NCBI RefSeq assembly: GCF_900188345.1
Contig: NZ_FZOD01000004.1
Span: 165,270-229,269, forward strand
From: Streptosporangium subroseum
GTDB lineage: Bacteria; Actinomycetota; Actinomycetes; Streptosporangiales; Streptosporangiaceae
Direction: 5' to 3'
Length of the DNA stretch: 64,000 nt
The notes under the pieces are model-generated. The model was not told where the DNA came from. It was given only the letters and a program-made list of their open reading frames with translations, and did no database searches. Below are positions 55,141-62,643 of this stretch, in pieces (position 1 is the stretch's first letter; each line of letters starts with the position of its first letter). The translations under genes and the position numbers were made by a program.

Positions 55141-55801
55141 CAAGAAGAGCCGCGGCGACGCGGTCGTGGTGCTCGGCCTCGGCCGGTTCGGCGGCTCGCT
55201 GGCGGTGGAACTCGTGGGACGCGACGTCGAGGTGCTCGGCGTGGACAGCGACTCCCGGACCGTGCAGCAGCTCTCCGGGCAGCTCACCCACGTGGTGTGC
55301 GCCGACTCCACCGACCCCGACGCGCTCACCCAGCTGGGCATCGCGGAGTTCGGCCGGGCCGTGGTCGGCATCGGCACCGACATCGAGGCGAGCATCCTGA
55401 CCACCTCGATCCTGAGCGATCTCGGCGTCCCCGACATCTGGGCCAAGGCGATCACCCTCCAGCACGGCCGGATCCTGGAGCGCGTGGGCGCCCACCACGT
55501 GGTGCAGCCCGAGCACGACATGGGCGAGCGGGTCGCGCACCTGGTCACCGGCCGGATGCTCGACTACGTGGAGGTCGACGAGGGCTACGCCCTGATCAAA
55601 ACCAAGGCTCCCCGATGGGCCGAGAGCAAGCCCCTGGGCGAGCTCGGCATCCGCAAGAAGTACGGGGTCACCGTGGTCGGGATCAAGAAGCCCGGCAGCG
55701 GGTTCACCTACTGCACCTCCGACACGCTCATCCAGGGCGGCGACATCCTGCTCGTGGCCGGCGAGACCGACAAGGCCGAGCGGTTCGCCGAGGAGACCTG
55801 A
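55133..55801 (+). CDS. TrkA/KtrA family RCK potassium uptake regulator
   Basis: A 222-residue cytosolic ring-forming protein. RCK_N Rossmann motif VVLGLGRFGGSLAVEL with the acidic residue in VDSDSRTVQQL, followed by CADSTDPDAL; RCK_C begins near residue 140. It binds nucleotide and gates the TrkH pore. A TTG start after GGAGGAG overlaps the trkH stop by eight bases. Its stop codon forms the loop of the terminator that follows. Confidence 0.93.
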   Translation: MVDKKSRGDAVVVLGLGRFGGSLAVELVGRDVEVLGVDSDSRTVQQLSGQLTHVVCADSTDPDALTQLGIAEFGRAVVGIGTDIEASILTTSILSDLGVPDIWAKAITLQHGRILERVGAHHVVQPEHDMGERVAHLVTGRMLDYVEVDEGYALIKTKAPRWAESKPLGELGIRKKYGVTVVGIKKPGSGFTYCTSDTLIQGGDILLVAGETDKAERFAEET

Positions 55802-55812
55802 GGTCTCCTCGG
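55788..55812 (+). terminator. Terminator overlapping the trkA stop codon
   Basis: CCGAGGAGACC / GGTCTCCTCGG, 11 bp, with the loop TGA being the stop codon itself. Confidence 0.75.
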
Positions 55813-55908
55813 GTCCGCCGGGTCGGGCGCGTCCGGGGCCGGTCAGCCGCGGTCACCGGTCGAGAGGGTGCGGACCGGAGGCGGGTCTCGCCGTACTCCC
55901 CGATGAGC

Positions 55909-55933
55909 CCTGCTCCCTCCGAGAGGGAGCAGG
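55909..55933 (-). terminator. Terminator of the PH-domain gene
   Basis: CCTGCTCCCTC / GAGGGAGCAGG, 11 bp with a 3-base loop, directly after the PH-domain gene stop. Confidence 0.7.
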
Positions 55934-55939
55934 CAGGGA

Positions 55940-56428
55940 TTATCGGGTCTCGCCGGCCTCGCCGCGCTCCCTGATGAGAGCGGCCAGCTCGCGGACCTGC
56001 CGTACGGTCCGATTCTTCTCCGAACCCTGCAGGCCCATGGCCCCGATCGTGACGCCGTCCGCGAAGTCGATCTTGGCCCAGGGCTCGTTGACGATCAGGC
56101 TGACCCCGAGCACCTCGGACCACTCGTAGCGGTGCACACGCAGTGGGTTGACGACGGTGATCCCCCGCTCGTCGGCCTCCACCCGGCACCGTCCCAGCAG
56201 ATGCAGGACCCCGGCGACGATCACGCCGAGCCCGACCATCGCGATCTTGTCGGGGACGGTGAACGGCGGCGGCAGGAGGATCGCCAGGAGCAACGCCCCG
56301 AGCACGATCACGCCCGCGAAGCCGTACGCCACGATCCGGCCCTTCCTTGGCCGCCACACGACGGGCAGGACGGGCGGAGAGACGTTCTCTGGGCTCAACT
56401 GGAGATCACGATCCTTCGGGCAGACCAC
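55940..56428 (-). CDS. PH domain-containing membrane protein
   Basis: A 162-residue protein. Two membrane helices at about 32-75 are followed by a bacterial PH-like domain: RVEADERGITVVNPLRVHRYEWSEVLGVS. It resembles the small actinobacterial PH proteins that lie near ribH. Function unknown. The GTG start is weak; the first ~25 residues may not be translated. Confidence 0.75.
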   Translation of the reverse strand: MVCPKDRDLQLSPENVSPPVLPVVWRPRKGRIVAYGFAGVIVLGALLLAILLPPPFTVPDKIAMVGLGVIVAGVLHLLGRCRVEADERGITVVNPLRVHRYEWSEVLGVSLIVNEPWAKIDFADGVTIGAMGLQGSEKNRTVRQVRELAALIRERGEAGETR

Positions 56429-56526
56429 CGGTCACGACGGCTGTGACGGCCGGCCACAGTGCCGAACGAAATTTACCGCACGGCACCTCCGGTCCCGGCC
56501 GCACACGGGCACCGGCGTGGAGGCGT

Positions 56527-56581
56527 CTCTCCCGCTCGTCGCGAGCGCGACGGGCGTCATGTTCCGCGACGAGCGGGAGAG
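56527..56581 (-). terminator. Terminator of the riboflavin operon
   Basis: 17-bp perfect stem (56527-56543 with 56565-56581; core CTCCCGCTCGTCGCG) and a 21-base loop, about 70 bases after the ribH stop. Confidence 0.7.
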
Positions 56582-56649
56582 GAGCCCCTGCACGGCCTCG
56601 GGCGCGTCCCGGATCCGGCTGTCCCGGCCGGGTTCCGGAGCTCGGCCTC

Positions 56650-57156
56650 TCAGACCCGTCCCGGATCGGCCGCCTTCGGCACGTCCAGGGCCCGGAGGTC
56701 CCTCAGCAGCAACGCCGTCTCCAGGGCCGCGACGGTGGCCTCGTAGCCCTTGTCCTCGTGGCTGCCGGGCAACCCGGACCTGTCGAGGGCCTGGTCGAGG
56801 GATTCGCAGGTCAGCACGCCGTTGCCGACCGGGATCTCCTCGTCCAGGGAGATCCGGGTCAGACCGGAGGTCACCGAGTCGCAGACGTAGTCGAAATGGG
56901 CGGTCTCACCGCGGATCACGACCCCGAGGGCGACAACCGCGTCGCACCGCCGGGCCAGGGCCTGGACCACGACCGGGACCTCCAGGGACCCGGCCACGCG
57001 GATCACGGTCGCGGTGGCCCCGCTGTCCTGGACGGCCTGTACGGCGCGGGCCACGAGCTGGTCGGTGATCTTCTCGTGCCATCGGGCGGCCACGATGCCG
57101 ACGGTCAGCCCCCCGGCCTCGACGGCCTGCGAGGGGGGACGTCCGGTGCCGCTCAT
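56650..57156 (-). CDS. ribH: 6,7-dimethyl-8-ribityllumazine synthase
   Basis: A 168-residue protein that condenses the two riboflavin precursors. [58 protein letters not shown] and [14 protein letters not shown] are family strings; the His of HFDYVCDS is the catalytic one. The ATG, behind GAGGAG, overlaps the ribBA stop by four bases. Confidence 0.96.
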   Translation of the reverse strand: MSGTGRPPSQAVEAGGLTVGIVAARWHEKITDQLVARAVQAVQDSGATATVIRVAGSLEVPVVVQALARRCDAVVALGVVIRGETAHFDYVCDSVTSGLTRISLDEEIPVGNGVLTCESLDQALDRSGLPGSHEDKGYEATVAALETALLLRDLRALDVPKAADPGRV

Positions 57157-58367
57157 GCGTTCTCCTCGGGAATGTCGTGGCCGAGGCGGTCGCGCTTGGC
57201 CCTCAGGTATTTCTCGTTGTACGGGTTCATCGCCACGGGCATCGGCTCCCGGCCGAGCACCTTGATCCCGTAGCCGTCCATGCCCCGCACCTTCGCCGGG
57301 TTGTTGGTCAGCAACCGGATCGACTTGACGCCCAGGTCTGCGAGGATCTGCCCCGCGTTGGAGAACTCCCGCGCGTCCACCGGCAGTCCGAGCTCCAGGT
57401 TCGCGTCCACGGTGTCGCTGCCGCTGTCCTGGAGGCCGTACGCCTTGAGCTTGGCCAGCAACCCGATCCCGCGTCCCTCGTGCCCGCGCAGATACACGAT
57501 CACTCCTCGGCCCTCGGCGGCGATCGTGGACATCGCGCGGTCGAGCTGCACCCCGCAGTCGCACCGCAGCGACCCGAACACGTCCCCGGTCAGGCATTCG
57601 GAATGCGCTCGGACCAGGACGTTCTCCCCGTCCTCCAGCTCGCCGTAGACCAGGGCCAGGTGCTCGCCGCCGTCCAGCGAGCTCGCGTAGCCGTACGCCT
57701 TCCACATCCCGTACTGGTTCGGCAGGCGTGTCTCCGCGACCAGCGTCACCATCCGCTCGGTCCGCCGCCGGTACTCCACCAGCTGCTCGATCGAGACGAG
57801 CGCGAGGTCGTGCAGGTCGCAGAACTCGCGCAGCTCGGGCAGCCGCATCATCGTGCCGTCGTCGTTGACGACCTCGGCCAGCACGCCCGCCGAACCCAGC
57901 CCGGCGAGCACGGCCAGGTCCACGGCCGCCTCGGTGTGGCCGCGCCTGACCAGCACGCCGCCCTCGCGGTAGCGGAGCGGGAAGACATGGCCCGGCCGTA
58001 CCAGCTCGAACGGCTCGGTGGCCGAGTCGCACAGGGTGCGGATCGTCCTGGCCCGGTCCGACGCCGAGATGCCGGTGCTCACCCCGTCACGGGCGTCCAC
58101 ACTGATCGTGTAGGCGGTACGGAGTCGTTCCTTGTTGTTGTGCACCATCAGCGGCAGGCCGAGCCTGTCGAGGTCCTCACCGCGCATCGGCACGCACACC
58201 ACGCCGCTGCTGTGCCGGATCGTGAAGGCCAGCAGCTCCGGCGTGGCCTTGGACGCGGCGAAGATGATGTCACCCTCGTTCTCGCGGTTCTCGTCGTCGA
58301 CGACCACGATGGCCTTACCCTCGCGGATATCGGCGATCGCCCGTTCGATCGGGTCCAGCTTGATCAC
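57153..58367 (-). CDS. ribBA: Bifunctional DHBP synthase / GTP cyclohydrolase II
   Basis: A 404-residue fusion. N-terminal Rib[42 protein letters not shown] and [14 protein letters not shown] (makes the four-carbon unit from ribulose 5-phosphate). C-terminal Rib[26 protein letters not shown] with the three zinc cysteines, and [10 protein letters not shown] (opens GTP). Both active sites look intact. Start overlaps the transporter stop by four bases. Confidence 0.97.
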   Translation of the reverse strand: MIKLDPIERAIADIREGKAIVVVDDENRENEGDIIFAASKATPELLAFTIRHSSGVVCVPMRGEDLDRLGLPLMVHNNKERLRTAYTISVDARDGVSTGISASDRARTIRTLCDSATEPFELVRPGHVFPLRYREGGVLVRRGHTEAAVDLAVLAGLGSAGVLAEVVNDDGTMMRLPELREFCDLHDLALVSIEQLVEYRRRTERMVTLVAETRLPNQYGMWKAYGYASSLDGGEHLALVYGELEDGENVLVRAHSECLTGDVFGSLRCDCGVQLDRAMSTIAAEGRGVIVYLRGHEGRGIGLLAKLKAYGLQDSGSDTVDANLELGLPVDAREFSNAGQILADLGVKSIRLLTNNPAKVRGMDGYGIKVLGREPMPVAMNPYNEKYLRAKRDRLGHDIPEENA

Positions 58368-59026
58368 ACCGCCTCCTTCGGAACGAGCACGGCCCTCGAC
58401 CGGTACTCCTTGAGCCAGTTGAAGAATCCGACCAGGACGAGCACGAAGAACACTCCGTACACGGCTCCCGAGACGACCAGTCCCGAGCGGAAGGCGACCG
58501 GCACGCCCACCAGGTCCACGGCCACCCAGATCAGCCAGAAGTCGACCAGCGCCCGGCTCTGGGCCCAGGTCGCGACCGCGCTGCCGACGAAGATGTAGGC
58601 GTCGGCGGCGACCAGGAAGTAGCCCTCGGGCAGCGGGGCGTACGAACCCCAGGAGAGCCCGGTGACAAAGAAGATCAGACCGACCGCGGCCGTACCCGCG
58701 ACCATGACTCCGACCAGCATGGACCGCTCACGGCCGGTGGCGGGCCGAACGGCCAGCTCCTGCCCGTTCTGGGTACCGCGCGACCAGCGCCACCAGCCGT
58801 AGACGGCCAGGGCGCCGAACATGAACTGCTTGAGCGCGTTGCCGGTGATGTGCGCGTTGATTGAGGCGACGAGCAGCAGCACCGAGCCGACGAGCTGCAC
58901 CGGCCAGGTCCAGATCGACTTGCGGATCGCCAGCAGTACGGTGGCCAGCGCGGCCACGTTCCCGATCAGATCGGTCCAGAGGACCTTGGTCCCGAAGACC
59001 GCGAATCCCGCCTCGGCCCAGTTCAC
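58364..59026 (-). CDS. RibM/PnuX-type riboflavin transporter (PnuC family)
   Basis: A 220-residue protein with about seven membrane helices and the PnuC family motifs [14 protein letters not shown] and YGWWRW. Its place inside a riboflavin operon behind an FMN riboswitch matches RibM of Streptomyces, so riboflavin uptake rather than nicotinamide riboside uptake is inferred. Four-base overlaps on both sides tie it to ribE and ribBA. Confidence 0.88.
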   Translation of the reverse strand: MNWAEAGFAVFGTKVLWTDLIGNVAALATVLLAIRKSIWTWPVQLVGSVLLLVASINAHITGNALKQFMFGALAVYGWWRWSRGTQNGQELAVRPATGRERSMLVGVMVAGTAAVGLIFFVTGLSWGSYAPLPEGYFLVAADAYIFVGSAVATWAQSRALVDFWLIWVAVDLVGVPVAFRSGLVVSGAVYGVFFVLVLVGFFNWLKEYRSRAVLVPKEAV

Positions 59027-59631
59027 GACCGGCCGCCGGGGACATACGCGCCGACGAGCTTCTCCACGTGCTTGGCGATCACGTCGACCTCGAGGTTCAC
59101 CGGGTCGCCGGGCCGTTTCGCGCCGAGGGTGGTGAGCTGCAGGGTGGTCGGGATCAGGCTGACGGCGAAGCCCTCGCCGTCCACGCTCATCACGGTCAGG
59201 CTGATGCCGTCCACCGCGATCGAGCCCTTCTCCACCACGTAGCGGTTGAGCGCGTCCGGCAGGGAGATCCGGACGACCTCCCAGTGCTCGGCGGGCTCCC
59301 GCGACAGCAGCACGCCGGTGCCGTCCACGTGGCCCTGCACGATGTGACCGCCCAGACGCTGGTCCGCACGGACCGCGCGCTCGAGGTTGACGGGGGATCC
59401 CGGCTTCAGCGCGCCGAGCGAGCTGCGGTCCAGGGTCTCCTTCATCACGTCGGCGGTGAACACCTCCCCCTGCACGTCCACCACGGTCAGGCAGACGCCG
59501 TTGACGGCGATCGAGTCGCCGTGGCCGGCATCGGCGGTGACCACCTTGCCCAGGATCGACATCCGCGCCGCGTCCTCAAGCGGCTCGATCGCGGCGATCT
59601 CACCCAGTTCTTCAACGATTCCGGTGAACAT
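59023..59631 (-). CDS. ribE: Riboflavin synthase alpha chain
   Basis: A 202-residue protein made of two lumazine-binding repeats: MFTGIVEELGEI with SIAVNGVCLTVVD and GGHIVQGHVDGTG in the junction, then SIAVDGISLTVMSV in repeat two. It dismutates two lumazines into riboflavin. The ATG follows the stop of the preceding 116-codon ORF directly (TGAATG), and the ribosome binding site AAGGAG lies inside that ORF. Confidence 0.96.
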   Translation of the reverse strand: MFTGIVEELGEIAAIEPLEDAARMSILGKVVTADAGHGDSIAVNGVCLTVVDVQGEVFTADVMKETLDRSSLGALKPGSPVNLERAVRADQRLGGHIVQGHVDGTGVLLSREPAEHWEVVRISLPDALNRYVVEKGSIAVDGISLTVMSVDGEGFAVSLIPTTLQLTTLGAKRPGDPVNLEVDVIAKHVEKLVGAYVPGGRS

Positions 59632-59982
59632 TCACAGCTCCTTCGGGGGTATCGGCCGGACCGCTTCCGGCATGCGCCGGAAGCGGTGTCCACCGGGAAC
59701 GGCGCCCCTCGGCGGGGCACCCGTCAGGGCGGCGTTCGGGACAACATCCGCCGGGGCGAAGTCCATCCATGCGGCGTCCGCCGGGACGGCGTTCCATGGG
59801 AAGGCGCTCGCTGAGGGGGCGTTCGTCAAGGCGGCCTCCGCCGGGACCGCCGCGTGGGGCCGGGTGGAGGGGACGTCAAGGATGTCGAGGCCGGCACGGC
59901 CTGCGAAGGGATGGGGGCCGGTAGCGTCGCGCCCGTGGGCCGTACGCTCGATCGCCCGGCGCGTCTGCGCCCGATCAGTCAC
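59632..59982 (-). CDS. 116-codon ORF in the ribD position, possible ribD relic / translational coupler
   Basis: Not a recognised family. It is the first ORF after the FMN riboswitch and has a good start: GTG with AGGAGA seven bases upstream. Residues 1-30 (RRAIERTAHG, ATGPHPFAG) recall the beginning of RibD deaminase (RRAI-LA-RG, T-PNP-VG), but the zinc motif H-A-E and the P-C-x-x-C follow nowhere. Residues ~40-105 are Ala/Pro-rich loose repeats (AAVPAEAAL, NAVPADAAW). Its last codons contain the ribE ribosome binding site and its TGA abuts the ribE ATG, so translation of ribE probably depends on it. The alternative is a non-coding leader with an accidental frame. Confidence 0.5.
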   Translation of the reverse strand: MTDRAQTRRAIERTAHGRDATGPHPFAGRAGLDILDVPSTRPHAAVPAEAALTNAPSASAFPWNAVPADAAWMDFAPADVVPNAALTGAPPRGAVPGGHRFRRMPEAVRPIPPKEL

Positions 59983-60056
59983 CCGAGGTCTCCTACTCGC
60001 CAGTAGCTTTCTGCCACGGCGGGCCCCGGGGGATCACAGGTGTATACACCCAGTCA

Positions 60057-60082
60057 GCGGAGGGTGCCCGAAGACACTCTCC
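60057..60082 (-). promoter_or_regulatory. Hairpin after the FMN riboswitch (expression platform)
   Basis: On the minus strand CGGAGAGTG, a TCTTCG-type loop and CACCCTCCG form an imperfect 9-bp stem (one mismatch). It follows the aptamer directly, with about 70 bases to the first start codon and no T-run. Confidence 0.5.
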
Positions 60083-60215
60083 GCTCGCGCGCTTCCTCCC
60101 ATCCGGACTTTAACCGTCGGTCCTGGAATTTCACCAGGTCAACCGGTCGATGGCATCGACCGGGTCGCGGACTGTAACCGCCGGTTCGGACTTTCACCGA
60201 CCCCGGAGCACGCTG
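60083..60215 (-). promoter_or_regulatory. FMN riboswitch (RFN element)
   Basis: Read on the minus strand: CCGGGGTCGGTGAAAGTCC, GAACCGGCGGTTACAGTCCGCGA, a variable hairpin CCGGTCGATGCCATCGACCGG, then GACCTGGTGAAATTCCAGG and ACCGACGGTTAAAGTCCGGATGGGAGGAAG. These are the conserved blocks of the six-stem FMN aptamer in order. It controls the ribE-ribM-ribBA-ribH operon and is switched off by FMN. Confidence 0.96.
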
Positions 60216-60254
60216 CTCTGTCTGGTGGGAGATCACCGCGTCGGGCTCGCTCCC

Positions 60255-60282
60255 CCTATATCAGTGTGCCACGTCCGGCAAA
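60255..60282 (-). promoter_or_regulatory. Candidate promoter of the riboflavin operon
   Basis: On the minus strand TTTGCC (60277-60282) and TATAGG (60255-60260) are 16 bases apart, about 40 bases upstream of the riboswitch. Confidence 0.4.
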
Positions 60283-60368
60283 CCGAACGGGACGCACCTC
60301 CACAATGTGGACCAAGCACTCGATTGTTCATGTCCGGACGGCCCGAAGCGGCCTGCCCGAGCCGGGCA

Positions 60369-60461
60369 CCGGACGCTCCGAACCGGCCCTGCCGGGGGTA
60401 CGGGGCCGGGTCAGGCGGAACCGGACGCTCCGAGCCGAGTGCCGGACGCTCCGAACCGGCC
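60369..60461. repeat. Three copies of an 18-20 bp repeat
   Basis: CCGGACGCTCCGAACCGGCC at 60369-60388 and 60442-60461, and a variant CCGGACGCTCCGAGCCGAG at 60421-60439. They lie just after the end of the MpaB gene. Confidence 0.7.
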
Positions 60462-60481
60462 GGGTGCGCCGAGGGGCCGGA

Positions 60482-61297
60482 CTAGGCGACCCGCCCGGCC
60501 ATCGCCTGCCTTGCCCTGCGGGCGTCCGGGGAGTATCTGACCGGCGCGGGGATCAGGCCGATCCCCGTCTGCAGGGCTCTCAGGCTGGCCGTCGCCCACA
60601 GGTCGCCGAGCGGTGTCGCGGGCAGGCCGTACAGCTTGCGGGCCCAGCGCGGCAGGGTCGCGAACGCCAGCAGCGTGAGCACGGGGAACACCGGCTTGAG
60701 CGGCGTCAGGCGCGCCGGGAGCGGGGCGTTGAACGACTGGCGGAGCGGGTGGGGCACCTCGGGGGCGAAGTAGAGGCCGGGCCGGCAGCTCTCGATGTAG
60801 TCGTACATCTCGCCGACCGAACGGGGCACGTCATCGGGACGGAGACCGACGACCTCGGCGGCCCGCCGCCACTCGTCGACGAACCGGTCGGCCTCCTCGT
60901 CCGTCAGGCGCACCCCGGCCCTGCGGGCGACCGACAGGTAGGAGTCGACCTCGCCCACGTGGACCCAGAGCAACGCGTCGGGATCGTCGAGGCGGAACCG
61001 CTCCCCGGTGTCGAGGTCGAGGGCGGTGAGCCGCGAGTGGATCTTCCTGACCCGGGCGCCGGCACGGGCGACCTCGGCCCTCGTGCCGTAGGTGCGCACG
61101 CGGACGAACTCGGTGGTGCGGGCGAAGCGGGCCCAGGCCTCGGACGGATCCATCAGCGCGGAGTTCTGGGCGACGCCGCGCATCGCGCGGGGGTGCAGGC
61201 CCTGCATGAGCATGGCCCGGAAGCCCCCGACAAGCAGGATCGGCTCCCCCATCACCCGCCAGGTCACCGAATCCGGCCCGAACAGCCCATGATCCAT
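60482..61297 (-). CDS. MpaB/DUF2236 family protein (oxygenase-like)
   Basis: A 271-residue protein. The DUF2236 pattern is seen: ILLVGGFRAMLMQGLHPRAMRGV, then FARTTEFVRVRTYGTRAEVARAGARVRKIHSRL and LWVHVGEVDSYLSVARR, with the conserved His and Arg that bind haem in latex oxygenase relatives. Substrate unknown. The ATG, behind GGGGG, gives the usual length; the frame extends to 61381 without support. Its gene diverges from the ABC transporter. Confidence 0.85.
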   Translation of the reverse strand: MDHGLFGPDSVTWRVMGEPILLVGGFRAMLMQGLHPRAMRGVAQNSALMDPSEAWARFARTTEFVRVRTYGTRAEVARAGARVRKIHSRLTALDLDTGERFRLDDPDALLWVHVGEVDSYLSVARRAGVRLTDEEADRFVDEWRRAAEVVGLRPDDVPRSVGEMYDYIESCRPGLYFAPEVPHPLRQSFNAPLPARLTPLKPVFPVLTLLAFATLPRWARKLYGLPATPLGDLWATASLRALQTGIGLIPAPVRYSPDARRARQAMAGRVA

Positions 61298-61621
61298 ACG
61301 CCACCCCCTCGTAAGCAGGTAATTACCCCACGAAAGCGGGCTGCACACATATGTCCCAAGTCTGTTACACAACCAAGACAAGACCCAGATGAATTCACCT
61401 TAATAGCGTCATGATTGTGTCACAGATCCGTGAATATGAACTTCTGGGTACCTTTACTATTCCATCCGGCCCCCTTCTGCGTCAACGGAATTGCAGCCAC
61501 AACCTGATTTACATTTCACAACAAAAAAATCAGGAATGGTCCAAGTATTGATTTGTTCATGGTCAATTGCAATGGTTCCTTGAGATCCAGCTCAGCCATG
61601 CTCGTTGGGGGCCCCCGCACG
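61298..61621. other. AT-richer divergent region before the ABC transporter
   Basis: No gene is seen. It is clearly less GC-rich than the rest of the window. CCTGATTT (61503-61510) and AAATCAGG (61527-61534) form an inverted repeat with a 16-base spacer that contains a run of seven A, and ATTGCAAT occurs at 61565-61572. Likely promoter/operator region for the transporter. Confidence 0.45.
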
Positions 61622-62623
61622 ATGACCATCCCTGCACCTGCCACGACTACGATTGGCGAGGCGCCCACGGTGAAGCCACCGGAAACGGTGGGCCGTTCAC
61701 CCGGCCAGCTGATGTGGCTGCGTTTCCGCCGCGACCGGACCGGCATCGCCTCCGCCGTCGTCGTGATTTTCTTTCTGCTGGTCGCGATATTCGCGCCGGT
61801 GATCTCTTGGTTGTACGGCAAGGACCCCTATGCCCTCTACGGCCAGGACACCCCGGGACTGCTCAACGACTATGGCTATCCGATCCTGCCCAGCGGCGGC
61901 ATCAGCTCGGATTTCTGGTTCGGCATCGAACCCGGCCTGGGCCGCGACGTGTTCATGCAGCTGGTCTACGGGATCAGGACCTCCCTGCTGATCGCGGTCA
62001 TCGCGACGGTCCTCACGACGGCGATCGGCGTCGTGATCGGCATCGTCGCCGGATACGCGGGCGGCAAGACCGACTACGTCATCGGCCGCGTGGTCGACAC
62101 CGTTCTGTCGTTCCCCTCGGTGCTCTTCATCATCGCGTTCATGCCGGTCGTGGAGAACATCTTCGTCAGCCCGGAGGAGGAGACCCCGGTCTGGCTGCGG
62201 GCGGTGACGCTCGTGGTCATGCTGACGCTGTTCGGGTGGGCCGGACTGGCCAGGCTCCTGCGCGGCCAGGTGCTCTCCATGCGCGAGCGCGAGTTCGTCG
62301 AGGCCGCCCGGGTCACCGGGGCCTCCCCCGCCCGGATCGTGTTCAAGGAACTGCTGCCCAACCTGTGGACGCCGATCCTGATCCAGGCGTCGCTGCTGCT
62401 GCCCGCGCTGGTGACGTCCGAGGCCGCGCTGTCCTTTCTCGGCGTCGGAATGATCGAGCCCATCCCCGACTGGGGCCGCATGTTCCGGCGCGGCACCGAG
62501 ATCTACCAGAACGACATCACCTATCTGATCTTCCCGGGTGTCGCCCTGCTGGTCTTCGTGATCGCCTTCAACCTGCTCGGAGACTCCGTCCGCGACGCCT
62601 TCGACCCCAAACTTAAGCGCTAG
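61622..62623 (+). CDS. Oligopeptide/dipeptide ABC transporter permease (DppC/OppC type)
   Basis: About 333 residues with six membrane helices. N-terminal WLRFRRDRTGIASAVVV, IEPGLGRDVFMQLVYGIRTSLLIA and the ABC coupling motif EFVEAARVTGASPARIVFKELLPNLWTP are typical of the C-type permease. It would pass peptides or similar solutes with a B-type partner, which is not upstream as usual and must be elsewhere or downstream. The start is uncertain: ATG at 61622 (MTIPAPATTT) or 61598. Confidence 0.88.
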   Translation: MTIPAPATTTIGEAPTVKPPETVGRSPGQLMWLRFRRDRTGIASAVVVIFFLLVAIFAPVISWLYGKDPYALYGQDTPGLLNDYGYPILPSGGISSDFWFGIEPGLGRDVFMQLVYGIRTSLLIAVIATVLTTAIGVVIGIVAGYAGGKTDYVIGRVVDTVLSFPSVLFIIAFMPVVENIFVSPEEETPVWLRAVTLVVMLTLFGWAGLARLLRGQVLSMREREFVEAARVTGASPARIVFKELLPNLWTPILIQASLLLPALVTSEAALSFLGVGMIEPIPDWGRMFRRGTEIYQNDITYLIFPGVALLVFVIAFNLLGDSVRDAFDPKLKR

Positions 62624-62643
62624 ATCCACCCAATAGGAGAGAG

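Larger units (their letters stand above)
59983..60481. other. Riboflavin operon leader and the gap to the MpaB gene
   Basis: No protein gene is seen. It holds the FMN riboswitch, the expression-platform hairpin, the candidate promoter and, from 60369, three copies of a short repeat; these are listed separately. Confidence 0.6.

Noticed and set aside
58364..59026. Nicotinamide riboside transporter PnuC
   Set aside because: Sequence alone allows it, but the operon position behind an FMN riboswitch and between ribE and ribBA favours a riboflavin transporter.
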